64,000 nt of DNA from Defluviitaleaceae bacterium (GCA_009785605.1 WQVY01000005.1:1-64000), one strand, 5' to 3'; positions 49,568-60,504 are shown, counted from the stretch's first letter. The notes: generated by a model from the letters alone, not told the origin. Numbers and translations are program-made.

Positions 49568-51595
49568 TTGCGAAGCTTGGAAGAACTGCAAAGGCTGGCA
49601 GAGCAAGGCCATGACGAGAGTCAATTTACGCTGGGTTATATGTATGCCAGCGGCAAAGGTGCCCCCAAAGATGTGCAAATGGCAAAGGCCTGGCTGGAAG
49701 AAGCAGCCCGGGCCAACAACCCCAGGGCACAATATTACCTGGGCGAGCTTTACAACGAAGCCGGAAAGAATGACCCAAAAGCTGCATATGCACATATGGC
49801 ATTTTGGTGGGGCAGGTCCGCCAACCATACGTATTGGGAAACTATAGAAGGCTACGACGGGCGGGCTATATCCATGCGGCGTTTGGCATGGTTGCATATG
49901 CATTCCGACTTCGACGCTGCAGACCCAGAAGATGCCCTGAGGTTACTAGAAAAACTTACAACTAAGTTTAGTTCTCCCAGGTCTGCCATTGAGCTTGGGA
50001 TTGTGTATTCTGCCGGGTCTTTTAGGCTACTTTCTAACCGCCTGGGTGGTACCCCTATCCAACAAGATACAGTAAAGGGTATGCGCTTAATAGAGCGGGG
50101 TGTCCTAATAATAGAAAACGGCAGTAACGACATAGATTATAGTTTATACAGCGCCATTGGAGATACATATCTAATGCGTGACGGTACAAAGCCAATGACA
50201 GCCGAAGCCTTGCATAAAGGCATTATTTATAAAAGAAAAGCCCTGTCCAGGGCTGTTAATGTTAACGAAAACGCAGCATACGAACTCCAAAACCAGATAA
50301 CTGAGTTAGAAAACAGGCCAGAGGCTATAAGGCCGGCAGTTGCGCCCCCTACCCTGCCCCCGGTAGGTACACCCACACAAACAGGTGCTTTAAGCAGTGA
50401 AATGGTAGCAAAGTTTGCAAAGTTTGGCGAATATTTCGACGGACTGGACACAGAAGACAAACGGGATTTTATTAAAAACTTGGACCAGAAATTACAAGAA
50501 AACCCCAATCCCGAGTACAACATGTTCCTACTCCAATGCATAGAAAAATATAACGCAGCAACCCAAGGCGCTACGCTTCATGGACACGAAGCTGTACAAT
50601 CGCCTTTTGGCAACGAAACCACCAGTCATAGCCATGTGCAAAGTCATGACTCCGCTCATCAAGGTACCCAGGCGCTGCATACTGCCCCCGATTTTAACAA
50701 TCAAGGGGAGTACAACCCTGGCCCAGACGCTAGCGCATATGACCAGCCAGAATATTCCCAGCCTGTATATGATGACTATGATGCCTCTGACGAGCCTCAC
50801 CCACTTGGTAAATATACAGACCGTATCCATAGCTTTGGCATAAGCTCGCCGTTTGTGGTTGGGACGGTACTCTTTACCATTGGCGGGTTGTTATTGCCTA
50901 TTATCCTTGGTATTTATATCAACCATGACTGGGGCTTTTTAGGCTTTGGTGCGATACTGTTTACTGCACCGCCCATTATTGCGCTGTGGATGATTTTTGT
51001 AGCTTCCAAGGTGCCAAAACCATCAGAAAAGACACTAACCGGGCTTATGCTTTTTAGGCTTACTTTCTTTTTGCATTTGGGTGTAATTGCGGCTATTGCG
51101 GCCGGGCTTGCGCTTATGTTTGGGATGGATGGACAAGCACTTTTTGGGCTTAGTATTTTTGACTCGCCAATGCATTTGGTGCTTATCTTGGTTGGGTTGG
51201 CTGTTGTTGTACTGTATGTAACATTTTACTATGGGTCCCTGTTCTCGATACTTAAGGGGATTAGGGATAATATTTATTCTAATATGTTTGACCCACTTAC
51301 GGGGCTTGGGGCGTTTAGTGGTATACACAATATTGTTAGCATACTGGTTATAATTGGCTCAATTGCGGTTATGGTCGTAAGCCTTACACAACTTGATTTT
51401 ATAACCATCCCCAATATTGTTAACGAGTGGCTGGAAAATGAAAACCTAGCGCTTTCTCTTATTGCCATAACGCTTATAATTTCCCGGATTGGCGGGTTGG
51501 TTAGCATTAGTGTGTTAAAGCAGTTTAACGCCGGGCTAGAGCATGAACTGGAAGAAGTGGCAGAAGGATACGGCGAAATGGAACTAGAGGCATAG
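49568..51595 (+). CDS. Sel1-repeat protein with C-terminal membrane domain (TTG start)
   Basis: LAEQGHDESQFTLGYMYASGKGAPKDVQMAKAWLEEAARANNPRAQYYLGELY; several TM helices after ~residue 425. Confidence 0.82.
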   Translation: MRSLEELQRLAEQGHDESQFTLGYMYASGKGAPKDVQMAKAWLEEAARANNPRAQYYLGELYNEAGKNDPKAAYAHMAFWWGRSANHTYWETIEGYDGRAISMRRLAWLHMHSDFDAADPEDALRLLEKLTTKFSSPRSAIELGIVYSAGSFRLLSNRLGGTPIQQDTVKGMRLIERGVLIIENGSNDIDYSLYSAIGDTYLMRDGTKPMTAEALHKGIIYKRKALSRAVNVNENAAYELQNQITELENRPEAIRPAVAPPTLPPVGTPTQTGALSSEMVAKFAKFGEYFDGLDTEDKRDFIKNLDQKLQENPNPEYNMFLLQCIEKYNAATQGATLHGHEAVQSPFGNETTSHSHVQSHDSAHQGTQALHTAPDFNNQGEYNPGPDASAYDQPEYSQPVYDDYDASDEPHPLGKYTDRIHSFGISSPFVVGTVLFTIGGLLLPIILGIYINHDWGFLGFGAILFTAPPIIALWMIFVASKVPKPSEKTLTGLMLFRLTFFLHLGVIAAIAAGLALMFGMDGQALFGLSIFDSPMHLVLILVGLAVVVLYVTFYYGSLFSILKGIRDNIYSNMFDPLTGLGAFSGIHNIVSILVIIGSIAVMVVSLTQLDFITIPNIVNEWLENENLALSLIAITLIISRIGGLVSISVLKQFNAGLEHELEEVAEGYGEMELEA

Positions 51596-51649
51596 AGCTA
51601 ACCGGCAACTCATAGGCTATATGGAACCTTAATAAGGGGCTGTGAGTCT

Positions 51650-53608
51650 ATGAAGCCATCTTTAGGCATACGTAAGAAAGCACTTTATACTATGTTTGCG
51701 TTGCAGGCTGTTATTTTTGTACTTATAGGGCGGGTCTTTTTTATTCAAGCTTTTAGGGGCGAGGAGTTACAGGCATTAGCCTTCGAGCAGCAGACACGAG
51801 ACAGGCTAATAACCCCCAACCGCGGCAGCATCTATGACCGTAATATGGTTGGCCTTGCCGTGACCGAGACAGTTGCATCTATAAGTGTGATTTATGCCCA
51901 AGCCCGAGGAGATTTGCCAGGCGTAGCACGGGCACTAGCACGCGAGCTGGAGTTAGACGAAGCAGAGCTTCTAAAAAAAATATCAAGGCGGGTGGCCCTT
52001 GTAAGGGTGGCCCAAAAAGTTGATGTAGAAGTTGCCGAGCGCATAAGAAGGATGAACCTCCCCGGCGTGGTAATAGACGAGGATATACGGCGGATATATC
52101 CTTTTGGCTTCCTTGCGTCCCATGTTATTGGGTTTGTGGGGCGGGACAACCAGGGGATTATCGGGTTAGAGGCCAAGTATGACCAATACCTTGGTGGCCA
52201 TCCAGGGCGCATTTTAACAGAGACAGACGTAGCCGGGCGCGACTTACCCCACGGTAGGCAATACCGCATCCCACCAACAGACGGCTACGACTTGGTGCTA
52301 ACCATAGACGCAGTGCTGCAAGCCTATGCGGAGCAAACCATCGAGATGCTCGTAAGGGAAAAAAACGCACTACGCGGAGTTATAATTCTTATGAATCCCC
52401 AAAACGGGCAAATTTACGCCCTTGCTAACAAGCCTGGGTTTGACTTGAACGAGCCATTTACCATACAATCACCGGAATTACAGGGAATGTGGGATACCCT
52501 TAACCAAGAACAGCAAATGAACGCCCTTAACCAGATGTGGCGCAATTTTGCCATAAACGATACCTACGAACCCGGCTCAACATTTAAAATCGTGACATCG
52601 GCGGCCTCTCTAGCAGAGGGCATGACTACCCTGGACACGATTTTTTCATGCGGCGGAAGCATGACAGTCGGGGGAAGGCAAATCAAGTGTTGGCGTAGCC
52701 CCAGGAGTCATGGAGCGCAAACTTTCCTTCAAGGTGTACAAAATTCTTGCAACCCTGTGTTTATGTCTTTGGGCGAGAAGCTGGGGGCAGAGCTTTTTCA
52801 TGACTACTTGATGCGCTTTGGCCTACACGAGAAAACTGGTGTTGATTTGCCAGGCGAGGCCGTGGGTATCATGTATGCAGCAGACAAGATAGGCCCTGTG
52901 GAGCTGGCAACCATGGCCTTTGGGCAAAGTTTAACTATCACACCACTGCAACTGGTGCGCACAGCGGCAGCGGTTATAAATGGCGGGTACTTGGTTACGC
53001 CTCATGTAGGGATGCGGTTACTAGATTCGGACGGCACAATTGTACACGAGTTTGCCCACGAACAAGGCCAGCAAGTTATCCCTACAGACGTAAGCGAAAT
53101 GATGCGTTTTATATTAGAAACAGTGGTAAGCGCCGGCACAGGCCGCCGCACATACATACCCGGCTATCGCGTCGGGGGCAAGACAGCAACAAGCCAAAAA
53201 CTGCCACGGGGTAGCGGCAAGTATATCTCGTCTATCATGGCCTTTGCACCAGCCGATAACCCTACAGTTGTAGCACTGGTACTGGTAGATGAACCAAAAG
53301 GCGCATACTACGGCGGGCAAGTAACCGGGCCGGTAATGCAGGTGCTTTTAGAAAATGTACTGCCGTATCTTGGGGTCAGGCCCGTGTTTTCGGAAGAAGA
53401 ACTGGCCACGCCCGGTACGGCACCCGTAGTTTTGCCAGATATTAGAGGGTTAGAAAAAGCCGAAGCAACCAAGGTATTGGCAGAGGCCAGTTTAGGTTTC
53501 GACGTGTCAGGAAATGGTAATACTGTGATAGGACAGTTCCCTATTCCGGGGGAGCTAGTTAACCAGGGCGAACGGATTTTACTTTGGATGGGGATGGATA
53601 CACAATGA
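51650..53608 (+). CDS. Class B penicillin-binding protein (SpoVD-like) with PASTA domain
   Basis: EPGSTFKIVTSAASLAEG, NSCNPVFMSLGEKLG, GGKTATSQK; PASTA VLPDIRGLEKAEATKVL. Confidence 0.93.
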   Translation: MKPSLGIRKKALYTMFALQAVIFVLIGRVFFIQAFRGEELQALAFEQQTRDRLITPNRGSIYDRNMVGLAVTETVASISVIYAQARGDLPGVARALARELELDEAELLKKISRRVALVRVAQKVDVEVAERIRRMNLPGVVIDEDIRRIYPFGFLASHVIGFVGRDNQGIIGLEAKYDQYLGGHPGRILTETDVAGRDLPHGRQYRIPPTDGYDLVLTIDAVLQAYAEQTIEMLVREKNALRGVIILMNPQNGQIYALANKPGFDLNEPFTIQSPELQGMWDTLNQEQQMNALNQMWRNFAINDTYEPGSTFKIVTSAASLAEGMTTLDTIFSCGGSMTVGGRQIKCWRSPRSHGAQTFLQGVQNSCNPVFMSLGEKLGAELFHDYLMRFGLHEKTGVDLPGEAVGIMYAADKIGPVELATMAFGQSLTITPLQLVRTAAAVINGGYLVTPHVGMRLLDSDGTIVHEFAHEQGQQVIPTDVSEMMRFILETVVSAGTGRRTYIPGYRVGGKTATSQKLPRGSGKYISSIMAFAPADNPTVVALVLVDEPKGAYYGGQVTGPVMQVLLENVLPYLGVRPVFSEEELATPGTAPVVLPDIRGLEKAEATKVLAEASLGFDVSGNGNTVIGQFPIPGELVNQGERILLWMGMDTQ

Positions 53609-55347
53609 CACTAGAATGTTTGCTGCGGGATGTGACATACACAGTTTTGCAAGAAGGCAATGGGGTTTCGCAGGAGATATCGTCTATAACTTTTGATTCA
53701 CGCAGGGTCAAAAAAGGCGATTTGTTTATTTGTTTATTAGGGCCCAGCATTGATAGGCATATTTATATAGACGATGTAGCACTGTCTGGCGCAAGTGCAG
53801 TTTTGGTAGAAAAATTCGATGAGACAACAGTAGCAGCAACTCATCACAACCATGATATAGAGCCAGCAGAGTATAGCCCATGGGTAGCAAAGGTGGGGCG
53901 CATCCACCCACGCCCACCAGGCTACACCGGCGCGGCACAACAACGTGAGAGTTACCCGCCTGGCCTTACGGTTATACAGGTAGAAAACACTCGTCAAGCC
54001 ATGTCACTTATAGCCGCCAATGCATATAACCGCCCAGCCGAAAAACTTAGCCTTATAGGCGTAACAGGCACGAACGGTAAAACCACAACCACACATTTCA
54101 TAGAAGAAATACTGCGCGAGTGCGGCCACACAACCGGCATAATTGGCACAAACGGCATAAGAATAGGTACCACACCTGTGGATATCCCATTCGCAACCGC
54201 TACCACACCAGACCCTTTGGAGCTGCAAGAAATATTTGCGCACATGGTAGAGCGCGGCGTTGAATATGTAGTTATGGAAGTAAGCTCCCACGCTCTTGCT
54301 TTGTATAAAGTTGAGGGACTAATTTTTGATGTGGGCGTGTTTACCAACCTCACGCAAGACCATTTGGACTTGCATGGTACGATGGATAACTACCGGCTGG
54401 CTAAAGCACAGCTTTTTACACAAAGCCGTTTTGCTGTGGTTAACAGCGATGATGAATCTACGCCAGTTATGCTACAACATCAAACAAGCAGCCAATATTT
54501 GACCTATGGCCTAGAAAACGAAGCAGGGCTAATGGCCCTACATATCAATCACCTTGCTAATGGGTTGGCATTTGACTTAAGCGGAAGTACTGTTACTGAT
54601 ACCAGTAGCACAAGTCACAATGCAAAGCTTAGGCGCGGTGCGCCAATAATCACTGCGAGATACCGGTTAAGGAAGATGCTGGGCCGCCCACAATCTACGC
54701 CACCTACTCAAGCTTCACATACAAAGTCAGCCACGCCACCCCCATACCGCGTTACTTTGCAAATGAAAGCCCGCTTCAACGTATACAACGCACTGGCGGC
54801 AATAGGCACATGCCGGCAGCTAGGGCTTCCGCTGGACGAGATATGTACTGCCACCGCCAATATTAAAGGTGTCACGGGTCGTGTCCAAGATGTACCCAAC
54901 AACTTGGGCGCGCATGTGCTAGTGGACTATGCACATTCCCCAGATAGTATTGAGAAGACAATAAAAAACGTTAGGGAGTTCACAACCGGGCGGGTTATTA
55001 TACTTTTTGGCTGCGGAGGCGACAAAGACAAGGGCAAACGACCAATCATGGGACGCATAGCCGGTGAGCTTGCAGATTATTGCATTTTAACTTCGGACAA
55101 CCCGCGTTCAGAAGACCCTCATGAGATAATCGCCAATGTAGAAGAAGGTACAAAGCCTACCGGCACCCCATACCAAATCATAGAAAACCGCCGCGATGCT
55201 ATTTTTACAGGGGTTAAAATGTTAACCCCCGGTGATGCACTTATTATCGCCGGTAAAGGGCACGAAGATTATCAAATTATTGGCACAGAGACGATTCATT
55301 TCAGCGATTATGAAACCGCACTTGAAGCGCTAAAACCAGCACTTTAA
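53605..55347 (+). CDS. murE: UDP-N-acetylmuramoyl-L-alanyl-D-glutamate ligase MurE
   Basis: GVTGTNGKTTTTHFIEEIL, LTQDHLDLHGTMDNY, VDYAHSPDSIEKTI, DNPRSEDP; ATGA overlap gives start 53605. Confidence 0.96.
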   Translation: MTLECLLRDVTYTVLQEGNGVSQEISSITFDSRRVKKGDLFICLLGPSIDRHIYIDDVALSGASAVLVEKFDETTVAATHHNHDIEPAEYSPWVAKVGRIHPRPPGYTGAAQQRESYPPGLTVIQVENTRQAMSLIAANAYNRPAEKLSLIGVTGTNGKTTTTHFIEEILRECGHTTGIIGTNGIRIGTTPVDIPFATATTPDPLELQEIFAHMVERGVEYVVMEVSSHALALYKVEGLIFDVGVFTNLTQDHLDLHGTMDNYRLAKAQLFTQSRFAVVNSDDESTPVMLQHQTSSQYLTYGLENEAGLMALHINHLANGLAFDLSGSTVTDTSSTSHNAKLRRGAPIITARYRLRKMLGRPQSTPPTQASHTKSATPPPYRVTLQMKARFNVYNALAAIGTCRQLGLPLDEICTATANIKGVTGRVQDVPNNLGAHVLVDYAHSPDSIEKTIKNVREFTTGRVIILFGCGGDKDKGKRPIMGRIAGELADYCILTSDNPRSEDPHEIIANVEEGTKPTGTPYQIIENRRDAIFTGVKMLTPGDALIIAGKGHEDYQIIGTETIHFSDYETALEALKPAL

Positions 55348-55366
55348 CTTCAGAATGGAGATTATT

Positions 55367-56896
55367 ATGCAACTAACAATCCGTGAAATTACAACTGCCG
55401 TAAACGGCCGGTTAGCAGGTAATCCAAGTGAAGCCGCTGTCACCTCCATTTGTACAGACACCCGCAAGATTCATGCAGGTGCCTTATTCGTCCCATTAAA
55501 AGGCGAACGTGTCGACGGCCATAGCTACCTACAAAGTGCTTTAGAAAATGGTGCAGCCTGCGCTTTGACAGAGCAAGAAAACAATCTATCTCATACGGGC
55601 CCGCTTATTTATGTCAAGTCCACCCGTCGCGCATTGATGGATTTAGCCGCCTACTACCGCCGCAAGCACAATATTAAAGTTGTAGCTATAACCGGAAGTG
55701 CCGGCAAAACCACAACAAAAGAAATGATAGCCCACGTACTACAGCGCAAGTACAAGACCAAGAAGACCATGGGCAACTTCAACAATGACATTGGCCTACC
55801 ACTGTCAATTTTCCAACTAACCCCAGAGGACGAAGTACTGGTACTAGAAATGGGCATGAACCATGGCGGCGAGATACACGAGCTAAGCCTAACCGGCGCG
55901 CCCAACATAGCCGTAATAACCAACATAGGCGATGCACACATAGAAAATTTTGAAAAAGATGGCCGCGAAGGCATATTACACGCTAAGCTAGAAATTTTGG
56001 ATGGCTTGTCCTTAAACGGCACAGCAGTCTTTAACGGCGACGACCCGCTACTTATGGGCAAGATAGCCATGGCCAAAGCCGCGCATTTTAAGCTGTTGAC
56101 CCCCAACGCCTCTAACATAAAATCCATGGACGAGGTAAACATAGCAGGAGGCAAAGCTCACTTTGTCATAGGCGGCCAAGACATTCATATAAATGTACCA
56201 TTACCAGGCGCGCATATGGTTAAAAATGCACTAATTGCCGCCACTGTTGGCATAGAAATGGGCCTATCCCCGGAAGAAATCACCCAGGGTTTTGACGATT
56301 TTATACCACCGGGTGGGCGGCTTGGCATAATGGAAATTGCAGGTATGACCGTAATAAACGATGTATACAATGCCAACCCTGCATCCATGCAAGAAGGTAT
56401 AAAGGTAACAGTAGGCCAAGACGGCCGCCGCGTGTGCATATTGGGCGGCATGAACGAACTGGGCCAAGTGTCCGAGCCACGCCACAAGGAAGTGGGTGCT
56501 TTTGCAGCAGATATGGGTATCAACCTGCTAGTAACAATAGGCAGTATGGCTTGGTGGATAAACGAAGGCTTCTACGGGGCGATACTAAAAAGGCAAAGAG
56601 AAAAAGGCAGAACCGGCAACCAACCATTACTAGACGAAAATGCAGAGCGGCTTTTTGACATACCCAAGCGCACAATAGGCCTAAAAACAACTGCCGAACC
56701 CGGCCTGGAAGAGCTGGGCAAAATACTCCGCCAAACAGACAAACTAGAAGACACACCTCCGCAAATGGCATTGCATTTCGACACGATACCAGACTTCTTA
56801 AAAGAATGGCCAGATATCTTGCGCCCAGGCGATGTGATACTGGTAAAAGCATCTAGGGGGATGGCCTTCGAGGATGTTATAAACGGGCTAAAGTAG
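55367..56896 (+). CDS. murF: UDP-N-acetylmuramoyl-tripeptide--D-Ala-D-Ala ligase MurF
   Basis: AITGSAGKTTTKEMIAHVLQ, NFNNDIGLPLSI, EMGMNHGGEI, INDVYNANPASMQ. Confidence 0.97.
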   Translation: MQLTIREITTAVNGRLAGNPSEAAVTSICTDTRKIHAGALFVPLKGERVDGHSYLQSALENGAACALTEQENNLSHTGPLIYVKSTRRALMDLAAYYRRKHNIKVVAITGSAGKTTTKEMIAHVLQRKYKTKKTMGNFNNDIGLPLSIFQLTPEDEVLVLEMGMNHGGEIHELSLTGAPNIAVITNIGDAHIENFEKDGREGILHAKLEILDGLSLNGTAVFNGDDPLLMGKIAMAKAAHFKLLTPNASNIKSMDEVNIAGGKAHFVIGGQDIHINVPLPGAHMVKNALIAATVGIEMGLSPEEITQGFDDFIPPGGRLGIMEIAGMTVINDVYNANPASMQEGIKVTVGQDGRRVCILGGMNELGQVSEPRHKEVGAFAADMGINLLVTIGSMAWWINEGFYGAILKRQREKGRTGNQPLLDENAERLFDIPKRTIGLKTTAEPGLEELGKILRQTDKLEDTPPQMALHFDTIPDFLKEWPDILRPGDVILVKASRGMAFEDVINGLK

Positions 56897-56916
56897 ATTA
56901 AGGAGCATAGAAGAAC

Positions 56917-57891
56917 ATGGAAAACGCAATGAACACAGCCATATACGCTATTTTAATAGCATTTGTGGCCAACATCGTACTAGTCCCAATGCTTATCCCG
57001 CCACTTACAAGGTTTAAGATAGGCCAGTTTGTGCGAGATGATGGCCCTTCTGGTCACATAAAAAAGACCGGCACCCCCACCATGGGCGGTATTATGATAA
57101 TCATCAGCTTCTTCCTGGCGGCGATGGTGTTTATGCGCGACAACCCAGAAGCTATGGCTATTGTTATGGCAACAGTAGGTTTTGGGATAATCGGGTTTAT
57201 AGACGATTATTTAAAAGTCTCAAAACAGCGTTCTCTTGGGCTTAGGGCTTACCAGAAATTTATTGCGCAAATAGCTATATCTATAGCGTTTGTATTGTAT
57301 TGGCGTACTCTTGATAGCTATGCTACTACGCTTCTTATCCCATTTTTCCCAGGGTTGGAGCTTAACCTTGGCTTCTTCTACCCTATTTTTGCATGTTTTA
57401 TTTTCCTAGGCGCTACAAACGGCGCAAACCTTACAGACGGGCTAGACGGGATGGCGGCAGGAGTAACAGCACTGATTGCTACATTTTTCTTGTTTGCAGC
57501 CTGGATTCACGGGTCGCCTACCATGCCGGTTATTGGGGCGGCGATAGGTAGCTTACTGGGCTTTTTGTGGTTTAACTCACACCCGGCCAAGATTTTTATG
57601 GGGGATACGGGGTCGCTGGCTTTGGGTGGTTTTGTAGCCGCAATTGCCCTTATATTGCGGATGCCTTTGTTTTTGGTAATTGTTGCTATCATATATGTAA
57701 TTGAGTCCTTGAGCGTGATTATACAAGTGGGATATTTTAGAATTACAGGCGGCAAGCGGTTTTTTAAGATGGCGCCAATACACCATACATTCGAATTAAG
57801 CGGCTGGCCCGAGACAAAAGTTGTTGCGTTTTTTTGTGTAATTACCGCAATGGCTTGCCTGCTTGGATTTTTGGCTATGCAGGGGTTATAA
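56917..57891 (+). CDS. mraY: Phospho-N-acetylmuramoyl-pentapeptide-transferase MraY
   Basis: HIKKTGTPTMGGIMII, FIDDYLKV, NLTDGLDGMAAG, MAPIHHTFELSGWPETKVV. Confidence 0.98.
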   Translation: MENAMNTAIYAILIAFVANIVLVPMLIPPLTRFKIGQFVRDDGPSGHIKKTGTPTMGGIMIIISFFLAAMVFMRDNPEAMAIVMATVGFGIIGFIDDYLKVSKQRSLGLRAYQKFIAQIAISIAFVLYWRTLDSYATTLLIPFFPGLELNLGFFYPIFACFIFLGATNGANLTDGLDGMAAGVTALIATFFLFAAWIHGSPTMPVIGAAIGSLLGFLWFNSHPAKIFMGDTGSLALGGFVAAIALILRMPLFLVIVAIIYVIESLSVIIQVGYFRITGGKRFFKMAPIHHTFELSGWPETKVVAFFCVITAMACLLGFLAMQGL

Positions 57892-57917
57892 GCCCGCGAG
57901 GAGGCAAGGGTTAAATC

Positions 57918-59252
57918 ATGCATTTTAACAATAAAAAAGTCTTGGTATGTGGCATGGCCAGAAGTGGCCAAGCCGCGGCTGCACTATTAGCAAGCCTAGG
58001 TGCAGCAGTAACAGCTCAGGACATGAGAGATAATATAGAATGGGCCTACGACCCCAAAGAAAAAGGTCTGGCCCTTTATTTAGGCAAAAACCCTGATGCC
58101 ATTGTGGGTGAATTTGACTTAATAATTATAAGCCCAGGGCTAAGCATATATTTGCCATTTATACAAAAAGCAAAAGCACTGGGCATTGCCGTATGGGGCG
58201 AGTCAGAGTTGGCATTTAGCCTATGCCCATGCCCTATAGTGGGTATAACCGGCACCAACGGCAAGACAACCGTAACCACACTGCTAGGCGAGATATTATC
58301 CCGCTTAAACCCCAAAACCGTGGTTGCGGGCAACATAGGCATTCCGCTAACATCACTGGTTAAGGACCTAACCGCTGATAGCATAGTAGTCGCAGAAATA
58401 TCCAGCTTTCAGTTAGAGACCGCAATAAATTTCAAGCCAAGCGTAAGTGCCGTTTTAAACATGACCGAAGACCACCTAGACCGCCACAAAGACATGAAAA
58501 CATATATAGAAATGAAATCCAGAATATTCGCAAATCAGCGACATCCAGACATTGCTGTGTTAAACTACGATAACCCCATAACACGAGCTATGAAACCAAA
58601 TTGCCGGGTTGTGTGGTTTAGCGAAAGCACCGTGCTTCCTGTTGGTGTATATAAGCGGGATGGGCAAGTATATGCCCGCATGGATGCAAACCAAGAAAAA
58701 CATATAATTTCGTTGGATGAGTTAACAATTATGCACGAGAATGTACTAGCCGCTACGGCCCTAGCCCTATCCGCAGGTGCACAAGCGCATCATATAGCCC
58801 ATGGGCTTAGGGCATTTAAAGACGTACCCCACCGGCGTGAGCATGTGGCAAGCATTGGCGGCGTAGACTATTTTAACGACTCCAAAGCCACTAACCCAGA
58901 CGCGGCAATAAAGGCAATAAAATCTACAAAACAACCCATAGTGCTAATAGGCGGCGGGTACGACAAAGGTACAGACTTTGACCCCTGGGTAAAATTGTTC
59001 CCCGAAAAAGTAGTACGGCTAATACTTATAGGGCAGACTGCCTCAAAAATTATAGAGACCTGTCACAAAAATGGCTTCACCGCTTACGAGCAGGTAAGCA
59101 GCTTACAAGAAGCCGTTACTAGCGCACACAAGATAGCAAAACCAGGGCAGGCTGTACTGTTTTCACCGGCTTGTGCCAGTTTTGATATGTTTAAAGATTA
59201 TGAAGAACGCGGTAATATATTCCGCCAGCTTGTTGTGTCATTAATGAACTAA
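57918..59252 (+). CDS. murD: UDP-N-acetylmuramoylalanine--D-glutamate ligase MurD
   Basis: GITGTNGKTTVTTLLGEIL, AEISSFQLE, NMTEDHLDRH, YFNDSKATNPDAA. Confidence 0.97.
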   Translation: MHFNNKKVLVCGMARSGQAAAALLASLGAAVTAQDMRDNIEWAYDPKEKGLALYLGKNPDAIVGEFDLIIISPGLSIYLPFIQKAKALGIAVWGESELAFSLCPCPIVGITGTNGKTTVTTLLGEILSRLNPKTVVAGNIGIPLTSLVKDLTADSIVVAEISSFQLETAINFKPSVSAVLNMTEDHLDRHKDMKTYIEMKSRIFANQRHPDIAVLNYDNPITRAMKPNCRVVWFSESTVLPVGVYKRDGQVYARMDANQEKHIISLDELTIMHENVLAATALALSAGAQAHHIAHGLRAFKDVPHRREHVASIGGVDYFNDSKATNPDAAIKAIKSTKQPIVLIGGGYDKGTDFDPWVKLFPEKVVRLILIGQTASKIIETCHKNGFTAYEQVSSLQEAVTSAHKIAKPGQAVLFSPACASFDMFKDYEERGNIFRQLVVSLMN

Positions 59253-59292
59253 AGCTGCATATAGAACACCCATTTCAAAGGAGGCTAGTATC

Positions 59293-60504
59293 ATGACCCG
59301 CCACGCACCAAACCACAACCGTAGGCCACAAAACCCCTTCCGTGCCAGACCCCGCCCTGCCCGCCAAACACACGAGCCGGAGCAGATAGTTAATGTTGGC
59401 TCTATGGACTACACAATTTATTTGGTTGTAGCCTTGTTGGTTCTAATTGGTGTGGTTATGGTGTTTTCTGCAAGCTATGGCACCACGGTCAGATATGAGC
59501 ATTATGGTTTCGATGCATTTTATTACTTAAGGCGCAACGCAATCATGGCTGCTGTAGGCTTTGTTGTGTTGCATATAGCAGCCAATGTAAGTTACGAACA
59601 TATAAGACGTATAGCGCCTATTATATATGTAATAACCCTAGGACTACTTGTTGCGGTGGTTGCAATAGGTATTGCAAGCCGCGGCGCTACAAGATGGATA
59701 CCATTCCCAGTTATTCAGCAGTTCCAGCCATCCGAGGTGGCAAAGGCGGCACTCATTTTTATGATGGCATACTTGCTTGATAAATCCCCTACACGGCTAA
59801 AAACATGGCCTGGCCTTATATTCATGTGCATGGTTGTAGGGCTTATTACCGGGCTTGTAGCGTATGGTGGGTTTAGCTCTGCCCTTATCGTGGGTGCTGT
59901 AGGCTTTGCTATGATTTTTATAGCCAGCCCTCATATATGGCGCTTTTTTGCTGGGGGTGCTGCGGCAGTTGTAGCCATTGTAAGCTATTTGTGGTACGAC
60001 GCTACTTTTGGCGATGGCTTTAGAGGCGGCCGCTTTCGTGCATGGCTGGACCCATGGGCCTACCCGGATACTAGGGGCTTCCAGGTAATACAATCCCTTT
60101 ATGCTATCGCCAGCGGCGGGCTCTTTGGAAGCGGTATCGGTCAAAGTCGGCAAGCTACTTTTGTGCCAGAATCTCATCATGATATTATTTTTGCAATTAT
60201 AGTAGAAGAACTTGGATTTATTGGTGCGGCAATGATACTGCTTTTGTTTGGGATTTTTATTTGGCGCGGTATTAAGGTAGCACTCAACTCACACAGTACT
60301 TTTGCATCTATGACTGCCATAGGAATAGTTTTTGTTATTGCATTCCAAGCACTTATAAATGTTGCTGTTGTGACAAACTCCATCCCCAATACCGGGGTTA
60401 CGTTGCCGTTTATTAGCTATGGAGGCACATCGCTTGTTGTTAGTATGGGGCTTGCTGGGGTGTTGTTGAATATTTCGCGATACACAAAGGCTCGGGATAG
60501 GTGA
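59293..60504 (+). CDS. SEDS family FtsW/RodA/SpoVE protein
   Basis: VMVFSASYGT, QPSEVAKAALI, ESHHDIIFAIIVEELGFIGA, TGVTLPFISYGGTSLVV. Confidence 0.95.
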   Translation: MTRHAPNHNRRPQNPFRARPRPARQTHEPEQIVNVGSMDYTIYLVVALLVLIGVVMVFSASYGTTVRYEHYGFDAFYYLRRNAIMAAVGFVVLHIAANVSYEHIRRIAPIIYVITLGLLVAVVAIGIASRGATRWIPFPVIQQFQPSEVAKAALIFMMAYLLDKSPTRLKTWPGLIFMCMVVGLITGLVAYGGFSSALIVGAVGFAMIFIASPHIWRFFAGGAAAVVAIVSYLWYDATFGDGFRGGRFRAWLDPWAYPDTRGFQVIQSLYAIASGGLFGSGIGQSRQATFVPESHHDIIFAIIVEELGFIGAAMILLLFGIFIWRGIKVALNSHSTFASMTAIGIVFVIAFQALINVAVVTNSIPNTGVTLPFISYGGTSLVVSMGLAGVLLNISRYTKARDR

